DNA of 64,000 nt from CAZTHM01 sp041946825 (GTDB lineage Bacteria > Acidobacteriota > Terriglobia > UBA7540). Positions within the stretch are counted from its first letter, which is position 1. Each line of letters starts with the position of its first letter. Below the pieces are notes generated by a model. It saw only the letters and a program-made list of their open reading frames with translations. It was not told where the DNA came from and ran no database searches. The translations under genes were made by a program, and so were the position numbers. The stretch spans positions 44,406 to 108,405 of the forward strand of contig JBHGBD010000014.1 of the NCBI GenBank assembly GCA_041946825.1. Reading direction: 5' to 3'. This document shows positions 7,650 through 20,562 of the stretch, piece after piece.

Positions 7650-9071
7650 ATGGCGAACGAGTCGGAAGTCACCCGCCGGGATTTTCTGAAATCAGGAGCG
7701 AAGACAACGGCAGGGTTGGCAGCACTGAACGGAATCACATTTCTTACTCATCCGGAGAGGGTGTTTGGCGCGAGCGGCCGAGTGCGCGTGGCGGTCTGCG
7801 GCGTCCATGGGCGCGGCTGGGATCACGTCGAAGGCTTCCTGAATCTGAAAAACGCGGAAGTGGCGGCGCTCTGCGACGTGGACGACAGCGTGCTACAAAA
7901 GCGCCTGGGGCAATTGGAGAAGATGGGGAAACCCAAGCCGCGGACTTTCACCGATGTTCGCAAGCTTCTGGAAGACAAGACGATCGATGCCGTTTCCATC
8001 GCCACGCCCAACCATTGGCATTCGCTGATGGGCATCTGGGCCTGCCAGGCGGGCAAAGACGTCTATGTCGAGAAGCCCTGCTCGCACAGCGTGTGGGAAG
8101 GCCGTCAATTGGTACGCGCGGCGGAGAAATACAACCGCATGGTTCAACAGGGAACGCAGATCAGGTCTTCACCCGCGCTCAAGGATGGAATCCAGAAGAT
8201 CCACGATGGATTCCTGGGCGAGGTCTACCTCGCGCGCGGCCTCTGTTTCAAGTGGCGGAAATCGATCGGGCACACTCCCGTCGAACCGGTGCCCGCGGGT
8301 GTGAACTACGATATGTGGACGGGCCCGGCGCCGCTGAAGCCGTTCACAAAGAACCGCTTCCACTACAACTGGCACTGGATCTGGGACACGGGCAACGGCG
8401 ACCTTGGCAACCAGGGAAGCCATCAGCTTGACGTGGCGCGCTGGGGACTGGGGGTTAAGCTTCCCAACAAGGCTTCGGCCATCGGCGGACACTTCATGTT
8501 CGACGACGATCAGCAGACGCCGAATACCTTGAACATTGCCTTCCAGTACGACCTCCCGGACGGCAAGCGGAAAATGCTCGAGTTCGAGGTTCGCCACTGG
8601 ATCACCAACCGCGAAGCCGAAATCGGCAGCGCGGCGTTCGGCAAACCGCAGGGCCCGATTCCCACCACCGGCATGGGCGGCCCGATTCAGGGGGACCGCA
8701 ACACGATCGGCGATATTTTCTATGGATCGAAGGGCTATCTCGCCACCGGCGACGAGGACGTGTGCGGATACATGACCTGGATGGGCGAGAATCAGGAACC
8801 CGGGCCGCGCATGCAGCAGGCCGGGGATCATTACGCGAATTTCATCGACTGCGTCATCAGCAGGAAAAAGGAAAACCTGAACGCGCCGATCGAGGAGGGT
8901 CACCTTTCATGCGTTCTGGTCCACCTCGCGAACGCGTCTTACCGCCTGGGGCGGACGATCAACTTCGACCCGGCAACCGAGAAGGCCATCAACGACGACG
9001 AGGCGAACTTGCTCCTGCGCGACGGTGACCGCGGCTACCGCGCGCCGTACGTTGTTCCGGAGGAAGTCTGA
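7650..9071 (+). CDS. Tat-exported Gfo/Idh/MocA-family NAD(P)-dependent oxidoreductase
   Basis: This encodes 473 residues. The N-terminus VTRRDFLKSGAKTTAGLAAL is a twin-arginine signal (RRDFLK), so the protein is exported folded to the periplasm. The Rossmann fold follows (VRVAVCGVHGRGWDHVEGF), then the family's VSIATPNHWHSLMGIWACQAGKDVYVEKPCSH, which contains the EKP motif with the catalytic-region lysine. The C-terminal substrate domain includes WIWDTGNGDLGNQGSHQLDVARWGLG, with the GxxHxxD-type active-site histidine. Exported relatives in Acidobacteriota and Planctomycetes act on sugars or inositol derivatives; the substrate here cannot be read. The start is backed by GAAGGAGGATGAC upstream. 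The neighbours are unrelated. Confidence 0.88.
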   Translation: MANESEVTRRDFLKSGAKTTAGLAALNGITFLTHPERVFGASGRVRVAVCGVHGRGWDHVEGFLNLKNAEVAALCDVDDSVLQKRLGQLEKMGKPKPRTFTDVRKLLEDKTIDAVSIATPNHWHSLMGIWACQAGKDVYVEKPCSHSVWEGRQLVRAAEKYNRMVQQGTQIRSSPALKDGIQKIHDGFLGEVYLARGLCFKWRKSIGHTPVEPVPAGVNYDMWTGPAPLKPFTKNRFHYNWHWIWDTGNGDLGNQGSHQLDVARWGLGVKLPNKASAIGGHFMFDDDQQTPNTLNIAFQYDLPDGKRKMLEFEVRHWITNREAEIGSAAFGKPQGPIPTTGMGGPIQGDRNTIGDIFYGSKGYLATGDEDVCGYMTWMGENQEPGPRMQQAGDHYANFIDCVISRKKENLNAPIEEGHLSCVLVHLANASYRLGRTINFDPATEKAINDDEANLLLRDGDRGYRAPYVVPEEV

Positions 9072-9092
9072 GCGGGCGGGCAAAGCCCTCCC

Positions 9093-11678
9093 CTACGTTT
9101 GCACTTCCATGCGGCGCAGGAGATCCTGAAAGCGGGGATGCCGGCGGAGCGGGTCGAGGTCAGAATCATGCGCGATCCAATCCCTTTGTGCCATCCCCGA
9201 AGTAATCGCTTTTTCCAGGCAGCCGATGGCCTTATCCACTTCCCCGGCGAGGGAGTAGTTGCAGGCGGCGTTGTAGAAGGTGATGGGCTCATCCGGCATG
9301 ATCGCCAGGGCCCGGTCTACCCATTCCAGACATTTCGAGCGGTTGCCGGCCTGCAATTGCTGGGTGGCGCCGAAGAGCAGCGCGCGGGAATCATCCGGAT
9401 GCATCTGGACGTGTCGCTCCACCACGCGCAAGCCGCGCAGGTCGGCAGCTTTGGCGTCCTCACAGCGGTTTAGCGCCCTGAGCGCCATCGCCAGAAAGTG
9501 AGGCGTTGTATAGTCGTCGGGATTCACTTCGCACGCCTTGCAGAACATCTCCGCCGCCTTCTCCATGTTGCCCTGTCCGTGCAGGGCACGGCCATAGAAG
9601 TAGTAGGCTTCGAATAAGCGGGGGTTGAGGCGGATGGCGGTCTCGAATTCCCTGGCCGCCTCGTCATACTGCTTGTTCAGGGCCACGGCCAGGCCGCGCG
9701 CGGCGTGCGCTTCCGCTAGGTCGGGATCGAGTTCCAACGCCCGGCAGCTGGCCGCGTCGGCGCCACGCAGATTGCCTTCCGTCGATTCGAAATACATGTA
9801 GAGGAACGAACAGCAATCCGCGATGCCCGCGTGAGCGCGCGCGTAATTCGGGTCGGTTTCGATGGCACGCGTAAACATCTCGCGCGCAAATCCGAAGGAC
9901 TTGCCTCGAAACTGGTGGAAGAACTGGCGGCCGCGCAGGTAGTAATCGTAGGCTTTGACATCCGCGGTGGGAACCTTCTCAATGGCCCGCTTTTCTTTGT
10001 CGCTCAGCATGACTTGGAGCGCGCCCGCCAAATTCTTGGCGATCTCGTCCTGGATGGCGAAAACATCCTCCAACTGGCGGTCGTAGCGCTCAGCCCAGAC
10101 GGTGCGGCCGGTGCGGGTCTCCACCAGTTGAGCGGTGATGCGCAGGCGATTGCCGGCCCGACGCAGGCTGCCTTCCAGCACGTAGGACGCTCCGAGCTGC
10201 TGGCCGACCTGCGCGGCCGTCGCCGGCTTGTCTCGATAGGCTAGCACCGAGGAGCGCGACAATATCCAAAGCTCGCCAATCTTCGACAACTCGATGATGA
10301 TGTCCTCGGTGATGCCGTCCCGGAAGTACTCGTCCTCTTTCGCGCCGCTCAGATTCTCAAAGTAGAGGACGGCCAGCGACCTTTCCGGATGAGCCGGCGT
10401 TGCCAGACGCTGCAACGCCTCCCGGACCTCGGCCATCGAGCCGAAACGCTGCCCGGGTTGCTTCGCAAGACAGCGCTCGACGAGCTGCTCCCATTCCGGC
10501 GAGATGTCCGGAACAAGCCTCCGCAACGAGGGCGGCGGCTTGCGCAGAATCGCATACTGAACGTCAATGGGAGTCTCGCCGCCAAAGGGCAACTTGCCGG
10601 TGAGGCATTCGAAAAGTAGCGCTCCAAATGAGAAGATGTCGCTGCGCGCGTCCACCGCTTCGCCCCGCAACTGCTCCGGCGACATGTAAGCGACCGTCCC
10701 GACAGCCACGCCCGGGCTGGTCACAGGTTCGTCGGCGGTCATTTCATCCGTGGAGTGCGGGGCCGCTGAATCCCTCGATGGTCTCGGTCGCCGGGGCAGC
10801 AGTTTGGCCAGCCCGAAGTCCAGCACTTTCACCTGGCCATGCTGTGTGATGAAGACATTGGCAGGCTTGATATCGCGATGGACAATGCCCCGGGCGTGAG
10901 CAGCCTCGAGCGCCTCTCCAATCTGCAGGGCGAGGTGGAGGCATTCATCCGGATTCAGAGGCTTTGTGCCGATCCGCTGTTTGAGGGTGTGGCCCTCCAG
11001 GAGCTGCATGACGATGAAAGGTTGTTTCTCGTGCGTGCCGACTTCGTAGATGGTGCAGATATTCGAGTGGTCCAGTGAGGAAGCGGCTCGGGCCTCGCGT
11101 TGGAAACGCTCCAGTGCCAGCGCATCCTGGACAAGGTCTTCCGACAAGAACTTGAGTGCGACCAGGCGGCCTAAACTCAAGTCCTCCGCCTTGTAAACGG
11201 CCCCCATGCCGCCGCGCCCCAACTCGTGCAGAATCCGGTAGTGGGAGACCCTCATTCCGCCCAGCTTTTCGGAATGTTCCCTCGGAATGGTGGCTGGCAG
11301 AACTTCGACCACAGGCTCGCCATGGGGGGGAGTGACCGAAATCCACTCGACGGATGGGAGGAATCGGTAACCACGCTTGGCCAGTGTTTCGATGAAACGG
11401 GGATGCTCGGCGGAATCACCCAAGGCATCGCGGAGCCGCTTGACTGCCGTGTTGATGCTGTGGTCGAACTCGACGACGGTATCGCGAGGCCAGAGCTTCT
11501 CGCGAATGGCTTCGCGGGTGACGAGTTCCCCCCGCCCCTCAAGCAGCATGGCCAGGATCTGGAAGGGCTGGTCCTGAAGCCGAATCCTCAGGCCCTGCCT
11601 GCGCAATTCGCCGACGTGCAGATCCAGTTCGAAGCTTCCGAAGCGAGCAACCCGGGGTGTGGGAGACGTTCCTGGCAT
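9093..11678 (-). CDS. Winged-helix / Ser-Thr protein kinase / TolB-like / TPR hybrid regulator
   Basis: This encodes 861 residues. Residues ~10-108 form an OmpR/PhoB-type winged helix (LQDQPFQILAMLLE, LWPRD, SINTAVKRLRDALGD, RGYRF). Residues ~147-410 form a Hanks-type kinase with glycine loop GRGGMGAVYK, the VALKF lysine, catalytic HRDIKPAN and DFG in DFGLAKL. Residues ~420-570 form a TolB/FlgO-like domain (SLAVLYFENLSG...YFRDGITEDIIIELSKI). The C-terminus is TPR helices (YFYGRALHGQGNMEKAAEMFCKACEVNP). No transmembrane segment is evident, so it is likely cytoplasmic, coupling phosphorylation with DNA binding. The divergent neighbour at 11970 may be a target, but nothing shows this. The architecture is typical of Acidobacteriota; targets are unknown. 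Confidence 0.88.
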   Translation of the reverse strand: MPGTSPTPRVARFGSFELDLHVGELRRQGLRIRLQDQPFQILAMLLEGRGELVTREAIREKLWPRDTVVEFDHSINTAVKRLRDALGDSAEHPRFIETLAKRGYRFLPSVEWISVTPPHGEPVVEVLPATIPREHSEKLGGMRVSHYRILHELGRGGMGAVYKAEDLSLGRLVALKFLSEDLVQDALALERFQREARAASSLDHSNICTIYEVGTHEKQPFIVMQLLEGHTLKQRIGTKPLNPDECLHLALQIGEALEAAHARGIVHRDIKPANVFITQHGQVKVLDFGLAKLLPRRPRPSRDSAAPHSTDEMTADEPVTSPGVAVGTVAYMSPEQLRGEAVDARSDIFSFGALLFECLTGKLPFGGETPIDVQYAILRKPPPSLRRLVPDISPEWEQLVERCLAKQPGQRFGSMAEVREALQRLATPAHPERSLAVLYFENLSGAKEDEYFRDGITEDIIIELSKIGELWILSRSSVLAYRDKPATAAQVGQQLGASYVLEGSLRRAGNRLRITAQLVETRTGRTVWAERYDRQLEDVFAIQDEIAKNLAGALQVMLSDKEKRAIEKVPTADVKAYDYYLRGRQFFHQFRGKSFGFAREMFTRAIETDPNYARAHAGIADCCSFLYMYFESTEGNLRGADAASCRALELDPDLAEAHAARGLAVALNKQYDEAAREFETAIRLNPRLFEAYYFYGRALHGQGNMEKAAEMFCKACEVNPDDYTTPHFLAMALRALNRCEDAKAADLRGLRVVERHVQMHPDDSRALLFGATQQLQAGNRSKCLEWVDRALAIMPDEPITFYNAACNYSLAGEVDKAIGCLEKAITSGMAQRDWIAHDSDLDPLRRHPRFQDLLRRMEVQT

Positions 11679-11969
11679 CGCAGACTCATCCCGGGCGATA
11701 GGTTACCACTTCGGACCGACGGGTTCAAAGCCGGCAGCAGCGTGTGACTTGCAGCCGTAAACCCCTCCCCCTGATTGGATTGGCGCCTCAGCCAGTTATG
11801 ACCCCGATGTAAGACGCCGTGCATTGACGCTCAACCATCTTTGTCTGAGAGTGGGGCTGACCATGCTAGCGGAGGGAGGCAGCGTGACACACGGTCCGAC
11901 CTTGCAGTATCGGGCGGGAACATCGCTGGCAGGCGCGCACGAAGTGAATCTTCGATGAGGAGGATGTGT

Positions 11970-12332
11970 ATGACCAGGAATAACGTCCTAATGACTGCAC
12001 TTCTGGCGGTGGCAGTTGTCCTGACAGCCAGCAGTCCAGCCTACTCGAGCAGCAATTCATGCCAAGTCAACTTCCCCACTGCCGGCACCCTCAATGGCAC
12101 CCCTCTGGCTGCCGGGCAATACAACATCACCTGGCAGGCGCATAGCCCCGCGCTCACCGTCACTGTGGCCCAGGCGAAAAAAGTCGTCGCCACGGTGCAG
12201 GGAAAAATGGAAGAAAGGAGCAGCCGGTTCCGCAAGAATATGGTTGTCTACACGGAGCGGGCGGACGGCTCGCGCGTCATTAATGAGATCCGGGTGGGCG
12301 GAACGAACCGCGCGATTGTGTTCAACGAGTAA
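11970..12332 (+). CDS. Small hypothetical secreted protein
   Basis: This encodes 120 residues. I choose the ATG at 11970, about 5-8 bases after a GAGGAGG Shine-Dalgarno; in-frame ATGs at 11955 and 11964 overlap that site. The N-terminus (VLMTALLAVAVVLTASSPAYSS) is a clear signal peptide. The mature ~90 residues look like a compact beta sandwich (QVNFPTAGTLNGTPLAAGQYNITW) and carry a single cysteine. The pattern 'aG.Y.i.W' is shared with small acidobacterial secreted proteins of unknown function. It is divergent from the kinase hybrid. Confidence 0.65.
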   Translation: MTRNNVLMTALLAVAVVLTASSPAYSSSNSCQVNFPTAGTLNGTPLAAGQYNITWQAHSPALTVTVAQAKKVVATVQGKMEERSSRFRKNMVVYTERADGSRVINEIRVGGTNRAIVFNE

Positions 12333-12451
12333 GCCGAGTGCAGCCGGCGAGGCCGGGCGCGGTGATACTCCCGGGGTAGGCGGGCGCGGTGACTTTCCCG
12401 GGCCCCCGAGACGGCGGCGCCACAGGTCGGGGCCGAACGGAAGTCTGATTT

Positions 12452-13630
12452 CTATAGCGGGTAAGGATAGCGGGCCTGGGCGATCGTCATGCCACGCACT
12501 TCGATGCGAGACAAATCGGCCAAGCCCAGACCCGTGGTCTCGGCGAGGAGCAGGTGGTTGTCGCAGCTCTGAAACGGCGGCGTGCCGCGTGGAGCGCGAG
12601 GATTTGAGTAGCCCATCACGGCCACGCTCACAGCGTCCGTCGAAACCGGATTCAGCCCGGCGATGAGAATTCCAGGCGTCGTCAACTGGGGATTGGGCGA
12701 CCACGGGCCTTCACCTCCACTCATGGCAGTGATCCCGTCGATGATGGCCAGATCCACCGGCCGAGCGGCGCACTCGTCGGCGACAATTCGCGGGACATTA
12801 AAGTCGTCACTTCCCGGGTCGCGGTCGGCGCGCGCTCCGGGCGGAGTGAAGGGATTCCACTCGCCGCTTCCGTCGCTGTGCAGCGGCGAACGCCAGCCCA
12901 GCGCATCTTCGGCCCCAGCCTCACTCCCGTAAAGAGAGTTGGGCGTAATCCCAAAGAGATTTTTCATCGAGAGCGTGACTCCCGCCGTGGTGTGCCGCTT
13001 CATTTTGGCTAATGAAATAAAGACGTCCGTATCCACGTAAGAATGGTTCAGCTCAAAGGAGGAAAACAAATATCCGCCGGTGGGCACCGGGAGCTGCATA
13101 TAGCTTTGTCCCAAGCCCAGATTTCGTGTGTTCTCCACCTCGACGTTCCCGAGAGCGAGCAGAGCCGGCACGTCCCACCCCGCCAGCGTGAGAACCTGCT
13201 CCATCGGTTCCAGGATCGGCACGGAATCCACAATCCGCACTCGCCGCGCGCCTTCCGCCAACAGGAGTGATGTGAGGGCCATCGCTGTCGCGCCGTGCGT
13301 TATGTACGTCTCACCCGGTGGCCGGCCGAATTGATTCTCGAAATATCCCGAACAGGTCAGGTTGACCTTCACGGTGACAGTCTTCCCGTTGACGAGCGCA
13401 TGGATCCCGCCCAAAAGGTCAATCGATTGCTCCATGGCTGTGACCATATCCGTGTCATAGGTGAGCGAGGAGGCGATCGCCACGATGGCGTCCGCGCGAT
13501 TGGGAGGAGGCGGAATTACCGGCGGTGTCTCGACCGTCCCCGAACCGCACCCCGCCGTGAACGCCAGCGGCGCGCCTACAGCCAGCCGAATGAATTCGCG
13601 CCGGCTGCAAATGGAGAGCCTGTCCTTCAT
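12452..13630 (-). CDS. DUF362-domain Tat lipoprotein
   Basis: This encodes 392 residues. CSRREFIRLAVGAPLAFTAGCGSG combines a twin-arginine motif (RREF) with a lipobox-like TAGC, so the protein is probably Tat-exported and lipid-anchored. The mature part has the DUF362 features: VTVKVNLTC, VRIVDSVP, then VFISLAKMKRHTTAGVTLSMKNLFG, and near the end LAIIDGITAMSGGEGPW...GILIAGLNPVSTDAVSVAVMGY. DUF362 proteins are often found with iron-sulfur domains. Here no ferredoxin cysteines are present. The function is unknown. It lies 123 bases downstream of actF on the same strand, separated by an imperfect ACAAGGAC...GTCCTTGT inverted repeat. Confidence 0.82.
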   Translation of the reverse strand: MKDRLSICSRREFIRLAVGAPLAFTAGCGSGTVETPPVIPPPPNRADAIVAIASSLTYDTDMVTAMEQSIDLLGGIHALVNGKTVTVKVNLTCSGYFENQFGRPPGETYITHGATAMALTSLLLAEGARRVRIVDSVPILEPMEQVLTLAGWDVPALLALGNVEVENTRNLGLGQSYMQLPVPTGGYLFSSFELNHSYVDTDVFISLAKMKRHTTAGVTLSMKNLFGITPNSLYGSEAGAEDALGWRSPLHSDGSGEWNPFTPPGARADRDPGSDDFNVPRIVADECAARPVDLAIIDGITAMSGGEGPWSPNPQLTTPGILIAGLNPVSTDAVSVAVMGYSNPRAPRGTPPFQSCDNHLLLAETTGLGLADLSRIEVRGMTIAQARYPYPL

Positions 13631-13753
13631 CGCTCGCCTCCTCGGCTCGCGACAAGGACTTCGGGTTGGTCAGAGTGTACACCCGGCAGCTTCGGCACGG
13701 AATGACCTGACTCGGGTCCTTGTGCGGAATGCTCCGGGTGTGTCCCGAACAAC

Positions 13754-14971
13754 CTATCTTGTCGTGAGAGACTCTTGTGGGGAGTGCAGCGTATGGGGAG
13801 CGTGACCGTGGCCGAGGCTCTCGGCGAGCCGGGGATCGCGGACAGGAACAATGGAGGCCTGGCGCAAGTAGTGGAAGAACCCCAGCAGCCCGAGGGCGAC
13901 GACCGCGACGATAGGCCCAATCTCCCACACGCCGAAGGACGGCTGGCCAGGCGCCTGCGTTGGAACGATCATCAGGTAGAGATCGAGCCAACGCCCGGCG
14001 AGCACCAGGACCGCGACGCGCACGAGCGTGGTGGCGCTGCGCTTGCTCGACCGCATGAGTAAGATGAAGAACGGTATTACCCAATTCAGGAAGAAATTGA
14101 GGAGGAACAGGGGTTGCCACGCGCCCTGGAGCCGGTGGGCATAATAGACGGTCTCCTCGGGGAAATTGGCATACCAGATCAGCATGTACTGGCTGAACCA
14201 GATATAGGCCCAGAAAGTGCTGAAAGCGAACAGTAGCCGCCCAAGGTCGTGCAGATGCTCCTCACTCAGGATGCCGTGCAGGGGGCCGAGCCGTTTGAGC
14301 CAAACCGCCAGCACGATGATCGTCGCAAGGCCTCCGAGAAACATCCCGGCGAAGTTGTAGACGCCAAAAATCGTGCTCGACCAATGCGGTTCGCGCGACA
14401 TGATCCAGTCAAAGGCCGCCAACCAGAACGTCAGCGCAAAGACCACGATAAAACCGGCGGAGAGTTTCTGGTTGTGAAGTGTGCGCTTAACGGCGCCATC
14501 GGAGTCCTGCCGGCGCGAGCCGCGCACGATGGCGAGCGCGAGGACGACCCAAAGCGCGAGGTAGATCAGGGCACGCGCCAGAAAGAAAGGTCGGCTCAGC
14601 CAGAACGCTTTGAAGCCTTCGAGCGCTTCCTGTCCGGAACTCGGAACGGCCCAGGGATAGAGCGACGGCCGAACGACCAGCACCACGAGGAGAGCCGCCC
14701 CCGCGGCGGGCAGAAGTAGCGCCAAAGTCTCGGGGACTCGGCGTAACGCCACGCTCCAACTGGAACCTGTCACGTATTGGAGCGCCACGAAGAATGCCCC
14801 CGCGAGGGCCGTGCTCATCAGGAAATAGGTGGCGAGCAGGAGGTTCGGCCAGAGGCGTTCAGAAGCGAAGATCATTCCCGCGACAATCGTCAGCGCACCA
14901 ATGCCCGCCAGCGCGCGAAGCAGCCGCTCCGTGCTTTCCGGCAGGCGCGGTTGAGTCGAATCGAAATTCAT
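13754..14971 (-). CDS. actF: Alternative complex III subunit ActF (NrfD-like quinol-binding membrane protein)
   Basis: This encodes 405 residues from the ATG at 14971, which overlaps the actE stop by four bases. The open frame runs further upstream, but that part is the antisense-like continuation through actE. The protein is about ten hydrophobic helices (for example LLRALAGIGALTIVAGMIFAS, LLATYFLMSTALAGAFFVALQYV, FIVVFALTFWLAAFDWIMS). ActF is the second NrfD/PsrC-type membrane subunit of quinol:electron-acceptor oxidoreductase ACIII in the cytoplasmic membrane. The HWSSTIFGVYNFAGMFLGG and YMLIWYANFPEETVYY segments are typical of ActF. It is the last gene of the nar-act operon. Confidence 0.9.
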   Translation of the reverse strand: MNFDSTQPRLPESTERLLRALAGIGALTIVAGMIFASERLWPNLLLATYFLMSTALAGAFFVALQYVTGSSWSVALRRVPETLALLLPAAGAALLVVLVVRPSLYPWAVPSSGQEALEGFKAFWLSRPFFLARALIYLALWVVLALAIVRGSRRQDSDGAVKRTLHNQKLSAGFIVVFALTFWLAAFDWIMSREPHWSSTIFGVYNFAGMFLGGLATIIVLAVWLKRLGPLHGILSEEHLHDLGRLLFAFSTFWAYIWFSQYMLIWYANFPEETVYYAHRLQGAWQPLFLLNFFLNWVIPFFILLMRSSKRSATTLVRVAVLVLAGRWLDLYLMIVPTQAPGQPSFGVWEIGPIVAVVALGLLGFFHYLRQASIVPVRDPRLAESLGHGHAPHTLHSPQESLTTR

Positions 14972-15555
14972 GGTCGGCCTCCGGCGACCTGCGCTGCCAT
15001 CTTCGCTTGCAGCGAGCGAATATAGAGGATGACCTTCCAACGATCCTCGCGCGAAAGCTGCGTCGCGTGGCTCGGCATGTTGGCGCGGCCGTAAGTGATG
15101 ATGTGAAACATCTCGCCATCCTTGATCGGCGGGGGAGATGCAGGAGGCGGGGGATAACCGCGCCGGGCCACGGGTCCGTCCCCGGCGCGCGTCGGCCCGT
15201 GACAAGCCATGCAGAAATTCATGTACACAAACGCGCCGCGATCGAGGGCCTGCTTGTCATCAGGGGAATACGGGTTGGTCAGCTCTTCCCCCGCCCGGCG
15301 AGCGTCTTCGGGCGTCGGTTGGTAGTGCATCGGATGCAACCCGCGCGGAATTGTGCCCGCAGGAGGATTCTGCTCAGTTTTGCCATCGGCGAAGACTGAA
15401 TTGGCTGCGAAACTTTCGGCTGCCACCGAACGCACCATCTCCGGCAGGACCTCGAAGTTCGGGCGCTCGCGCTCGGCGCGCACCGCCCAGTTGAGCGCCA
15501 CAGTCGCGAGGAGAATCACCAGCAGCAACGTGTTGATGAACCGCAGGGACATCAC
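14968..15555 (-). CDS. actE: Alternative complex III subunit ActE (mono-haem cytochrome c)
   Basis: This encodes 195 residues. An N-terminal uncleaved or lipid-type hydrophobic segment (FINTLLLVILLATVALNWAV) is followed by a periplasmic domain with one CxxCH haem site (C115, C118, H119 in YMNFCMACHGPTRAGDG). A methionine (YGRANMPSHATQLS) is the likely distal ligand. ActE is the membrane-associated cytochrome c that passes electrons from ACIII to its acceptor. There is no lipobox cysteine, so membrane attachment is by the helix. It overlaps actD upstream and actF downstream by four bases each, showing translational coupling. Confidence 0.9.
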   Translation of the reverse strand: MMSLRFINTLLLVILLATVALNWAVRAERERPNFEVLPEMVRSVAAESFAANSVFADGKTEQNPPAGTIPRGLHPMHYQPTPEDARRAGEELTNPYSPDDKQALDRGAFVYMNFCMACHGPTRAGDGPVARRGYPPPPASPPPIKDGEMFHIITYGRANMPSHATQLSREDRWKVILYIRSLQAKMAAQVAGGRP

Positions 15556-16076
15556 GCCTCCTCTACACGCTCTTCGACGCGGACTGCATTGAAGCCGCCC
15601 AGCAGCCTGCGGACGCGCGCCACATCAAACGCCGCGTCCGATTCCTCGAGGACCAGGGCAAATTCATCGTCCGTCACACGCGCGGGAGGCAGCTTCGCCC
15701 TTCGGCCCGGCAGCAATCGCGCCACCCCGAGAAATGCCAGCACCGTGCTCACCCCGGCCGTCAGAACCATAACCTCGAAGGTGATGGGGACAAAAGCGGG
15801 GAGTGAATTCCACGGCTTGCCACCCACGTTGACAGGCCAGTTGACGGAGGTCGTCCAGAACTCGAACCACACTTTGAACGCCGCGCCCGCCAACCCCAGC
15901 GCAAAACAGACCCACGGCAGGCGCGAGGGCGCCAAGCCCATCGCCTCATCGAGGCCGTGCACCGCATACGGCGCGTATGCGTCCACAAGTTTGTAGCCCA
16001 TCGTGCGCGAGGCGCGCGTGGCATTGAGGATGTCCTCTTCGCGTTCAAAGACTCCGATCAGCAAGCGGCGGCTCAC
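15552..16076 (-). CDS. actD: Alternative complex III subunit ActD (DUF3341)
   Basis: This encodes 174 residues from a GTG at 16074-16076 that overlaps the actC stop (GTGA arrangement). The longer upstream frame is not coding. The N-terminal cytoplasmic domain (RRLLIGVFEREEDILNATRASRTMGYKLVDAYAPYAVHGLDEAMG) is the DUF3341 signature. Two transmembrane helices follow (WVCFALGLAGAAFKVWFEFW and VPITFEVMVLTAGVSTVLAFLGV), then a soluble tail. ActD is an integral subunit of ACIII without cofactors that packs against ActC. Confidence 0.9.
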   Translation of the reverse strand: MSRRLLIGVFEREEDILNATRASRTMGYKLVDAYAPYAVHGLDEAMGLAPSRLPWVCFALGLAGAAFKVWFEFWTTSVNWPVNVGGKPWNSLPAFVPITFEVMVLTAGVSTVLAFLGVARLLPGRRAKLPPARVTDDEFALVLEESDAAFDVARVRRLLGGFNAVRVEERVEEA

Positions 16077-17498
16077 GTCCGGGCCCCTCCCAAAACGGTT
16101 TCGGCCTCGCGTGGGTGCGGGAAGCCCGGCCTGCTGTCCCGCGCGGTGTCGCCGTGATCCCGCGCGTGACTCAGCGTACCCTTGACTTCCGCGATCGCGA
16201 TGACCGGGACGAATCGGATGAAAAGCAGGAAAAGCGTGAAAAACAGCCCGAAACTTCCGGCGAGCGTAAGAATTTCGATCAGCGTCGGCGCGTAGCTTCC
16301 CCAGCTCGAAGGCAGGTAATCGCGATGGAGCGAGGTAACAATGATGACGAAGCGCTCGAACCACATCCCGACGTTGACGAGGATCGAAATCGCGAAGACC
16401 GCTCCCAGGTTCGACCGCACGCGCCGGAACCAGAGCGCCTGCGGCACCAGGACGTTGCAACTGAACATCGTCCAGAACGCCCACGCGAAAGGCCCGCGCA
16501 TGCGGTTGAGAATGACGAATTGCTCATAGGGATTGCCGGAATAAAAAGCCGTGAAGATTTCCGTCAGGTAAGCGACCGCGACCATTCCGCCCGTAGCCAG
16601 AACCAGTTTGGCCATTACGTCCACGTGGCGAAGAGTGATGTAATCCTCCAGGCGCATGGTCTTGCGCGCCACGATCATCAACGTCAGGACCATCGCCATG
16701 CCGGAGAAAATGGCGCCGGCGACGAAGTAGGGTGGAAAGATCGTCGCGTGCCATCCGGGAATAACCGCCGTCGCGAAATCCCAACTGACAATCGTGTGGA
16801 CCGAAATGACGAGCGGCGTCGCGAGTCCCGCCAGCAGCAGGTAAACCGTTTCGTAGCGCTGCCAGGTGCGGACGGAGCCGTTCCAGCCCAGGCTCAGGAA
16901 CCCCGTCAGGGCCCTCTTCAATCCCGTCGCGCGGTCGCGCACCGTGGCCAGGTCCGGCAACATGCCGAGATACCAGAAGGTGAGTGAAATCGTGAAGTAC
17001 GTTCCGATGGCGAAAGCATCCCAGGCAAGCGGCGAGCGGAAATTGATCCACAGCGGCCCGCGGAAGTTCGGATAGGGGAAAATCCAATAGCCAAGCCACG
17101 GCCGGCCCATATGAATGATCGGAAACAGCCCGGCGCAGGTCACGGCGAAAATCGTCATCGCTTCGGCCGAACGGTTCACCGACGTCCGCCAGCGCTGCCT
17201 GAAGAGAAAGAGGATTGCCGAAATCAGCGTCCCAGCGTGGCCGATGCCGATCCAGAAGACGAAATCCGTAATGTCGAACGCCCATCCGACGGTGCGGTTG
17301 AGCCCCCACGTGCCGATGCCGGTGCTGACTTCGTAGGCAATCGCGCCCGCTCCGGCCAGGAGCAGGCTCATCGCGAACAGCAATCCCGCCCACCACAGTC
17401 CGCTCGGCTTGCGGTCGAGGACGGCACAAATTTCGCGGGTGACGTCAGCGGGGATTTTGTTGCCGGCGATGGCAGGCTCGCGCAGCGCCGCATGGACC

Positions 17499-17506
<8 letters not shown>
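16073..17506 (-). CDS. actC: Alternative complex III subunit ActC (NrfD-like quinol-oxidising membrane protein)
   Basis: This encodes 477 residues with about ten helices, for example LWWAGLLFAMSLLLAGAGAIAY, FVFWIGIGHAGTLISAILFLF and IFAVTCAGLFPIIHMGRPWL. ActC is the NrfD/PsrC homologue that binds quinol and may contribute to proton translocation. The GIGHAGTLISAILFL segment, with its conserved histidine, is the family's quinol-site helix. It starts inside the last codons of actB (8-nt overlap) and ends in a 4-nt overlap with actD. Confidence 0.92.
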
Positions 17507-20549
<3,043 letters not shown>

Positions 20550-20562
20550 CAGTCCTTACATT

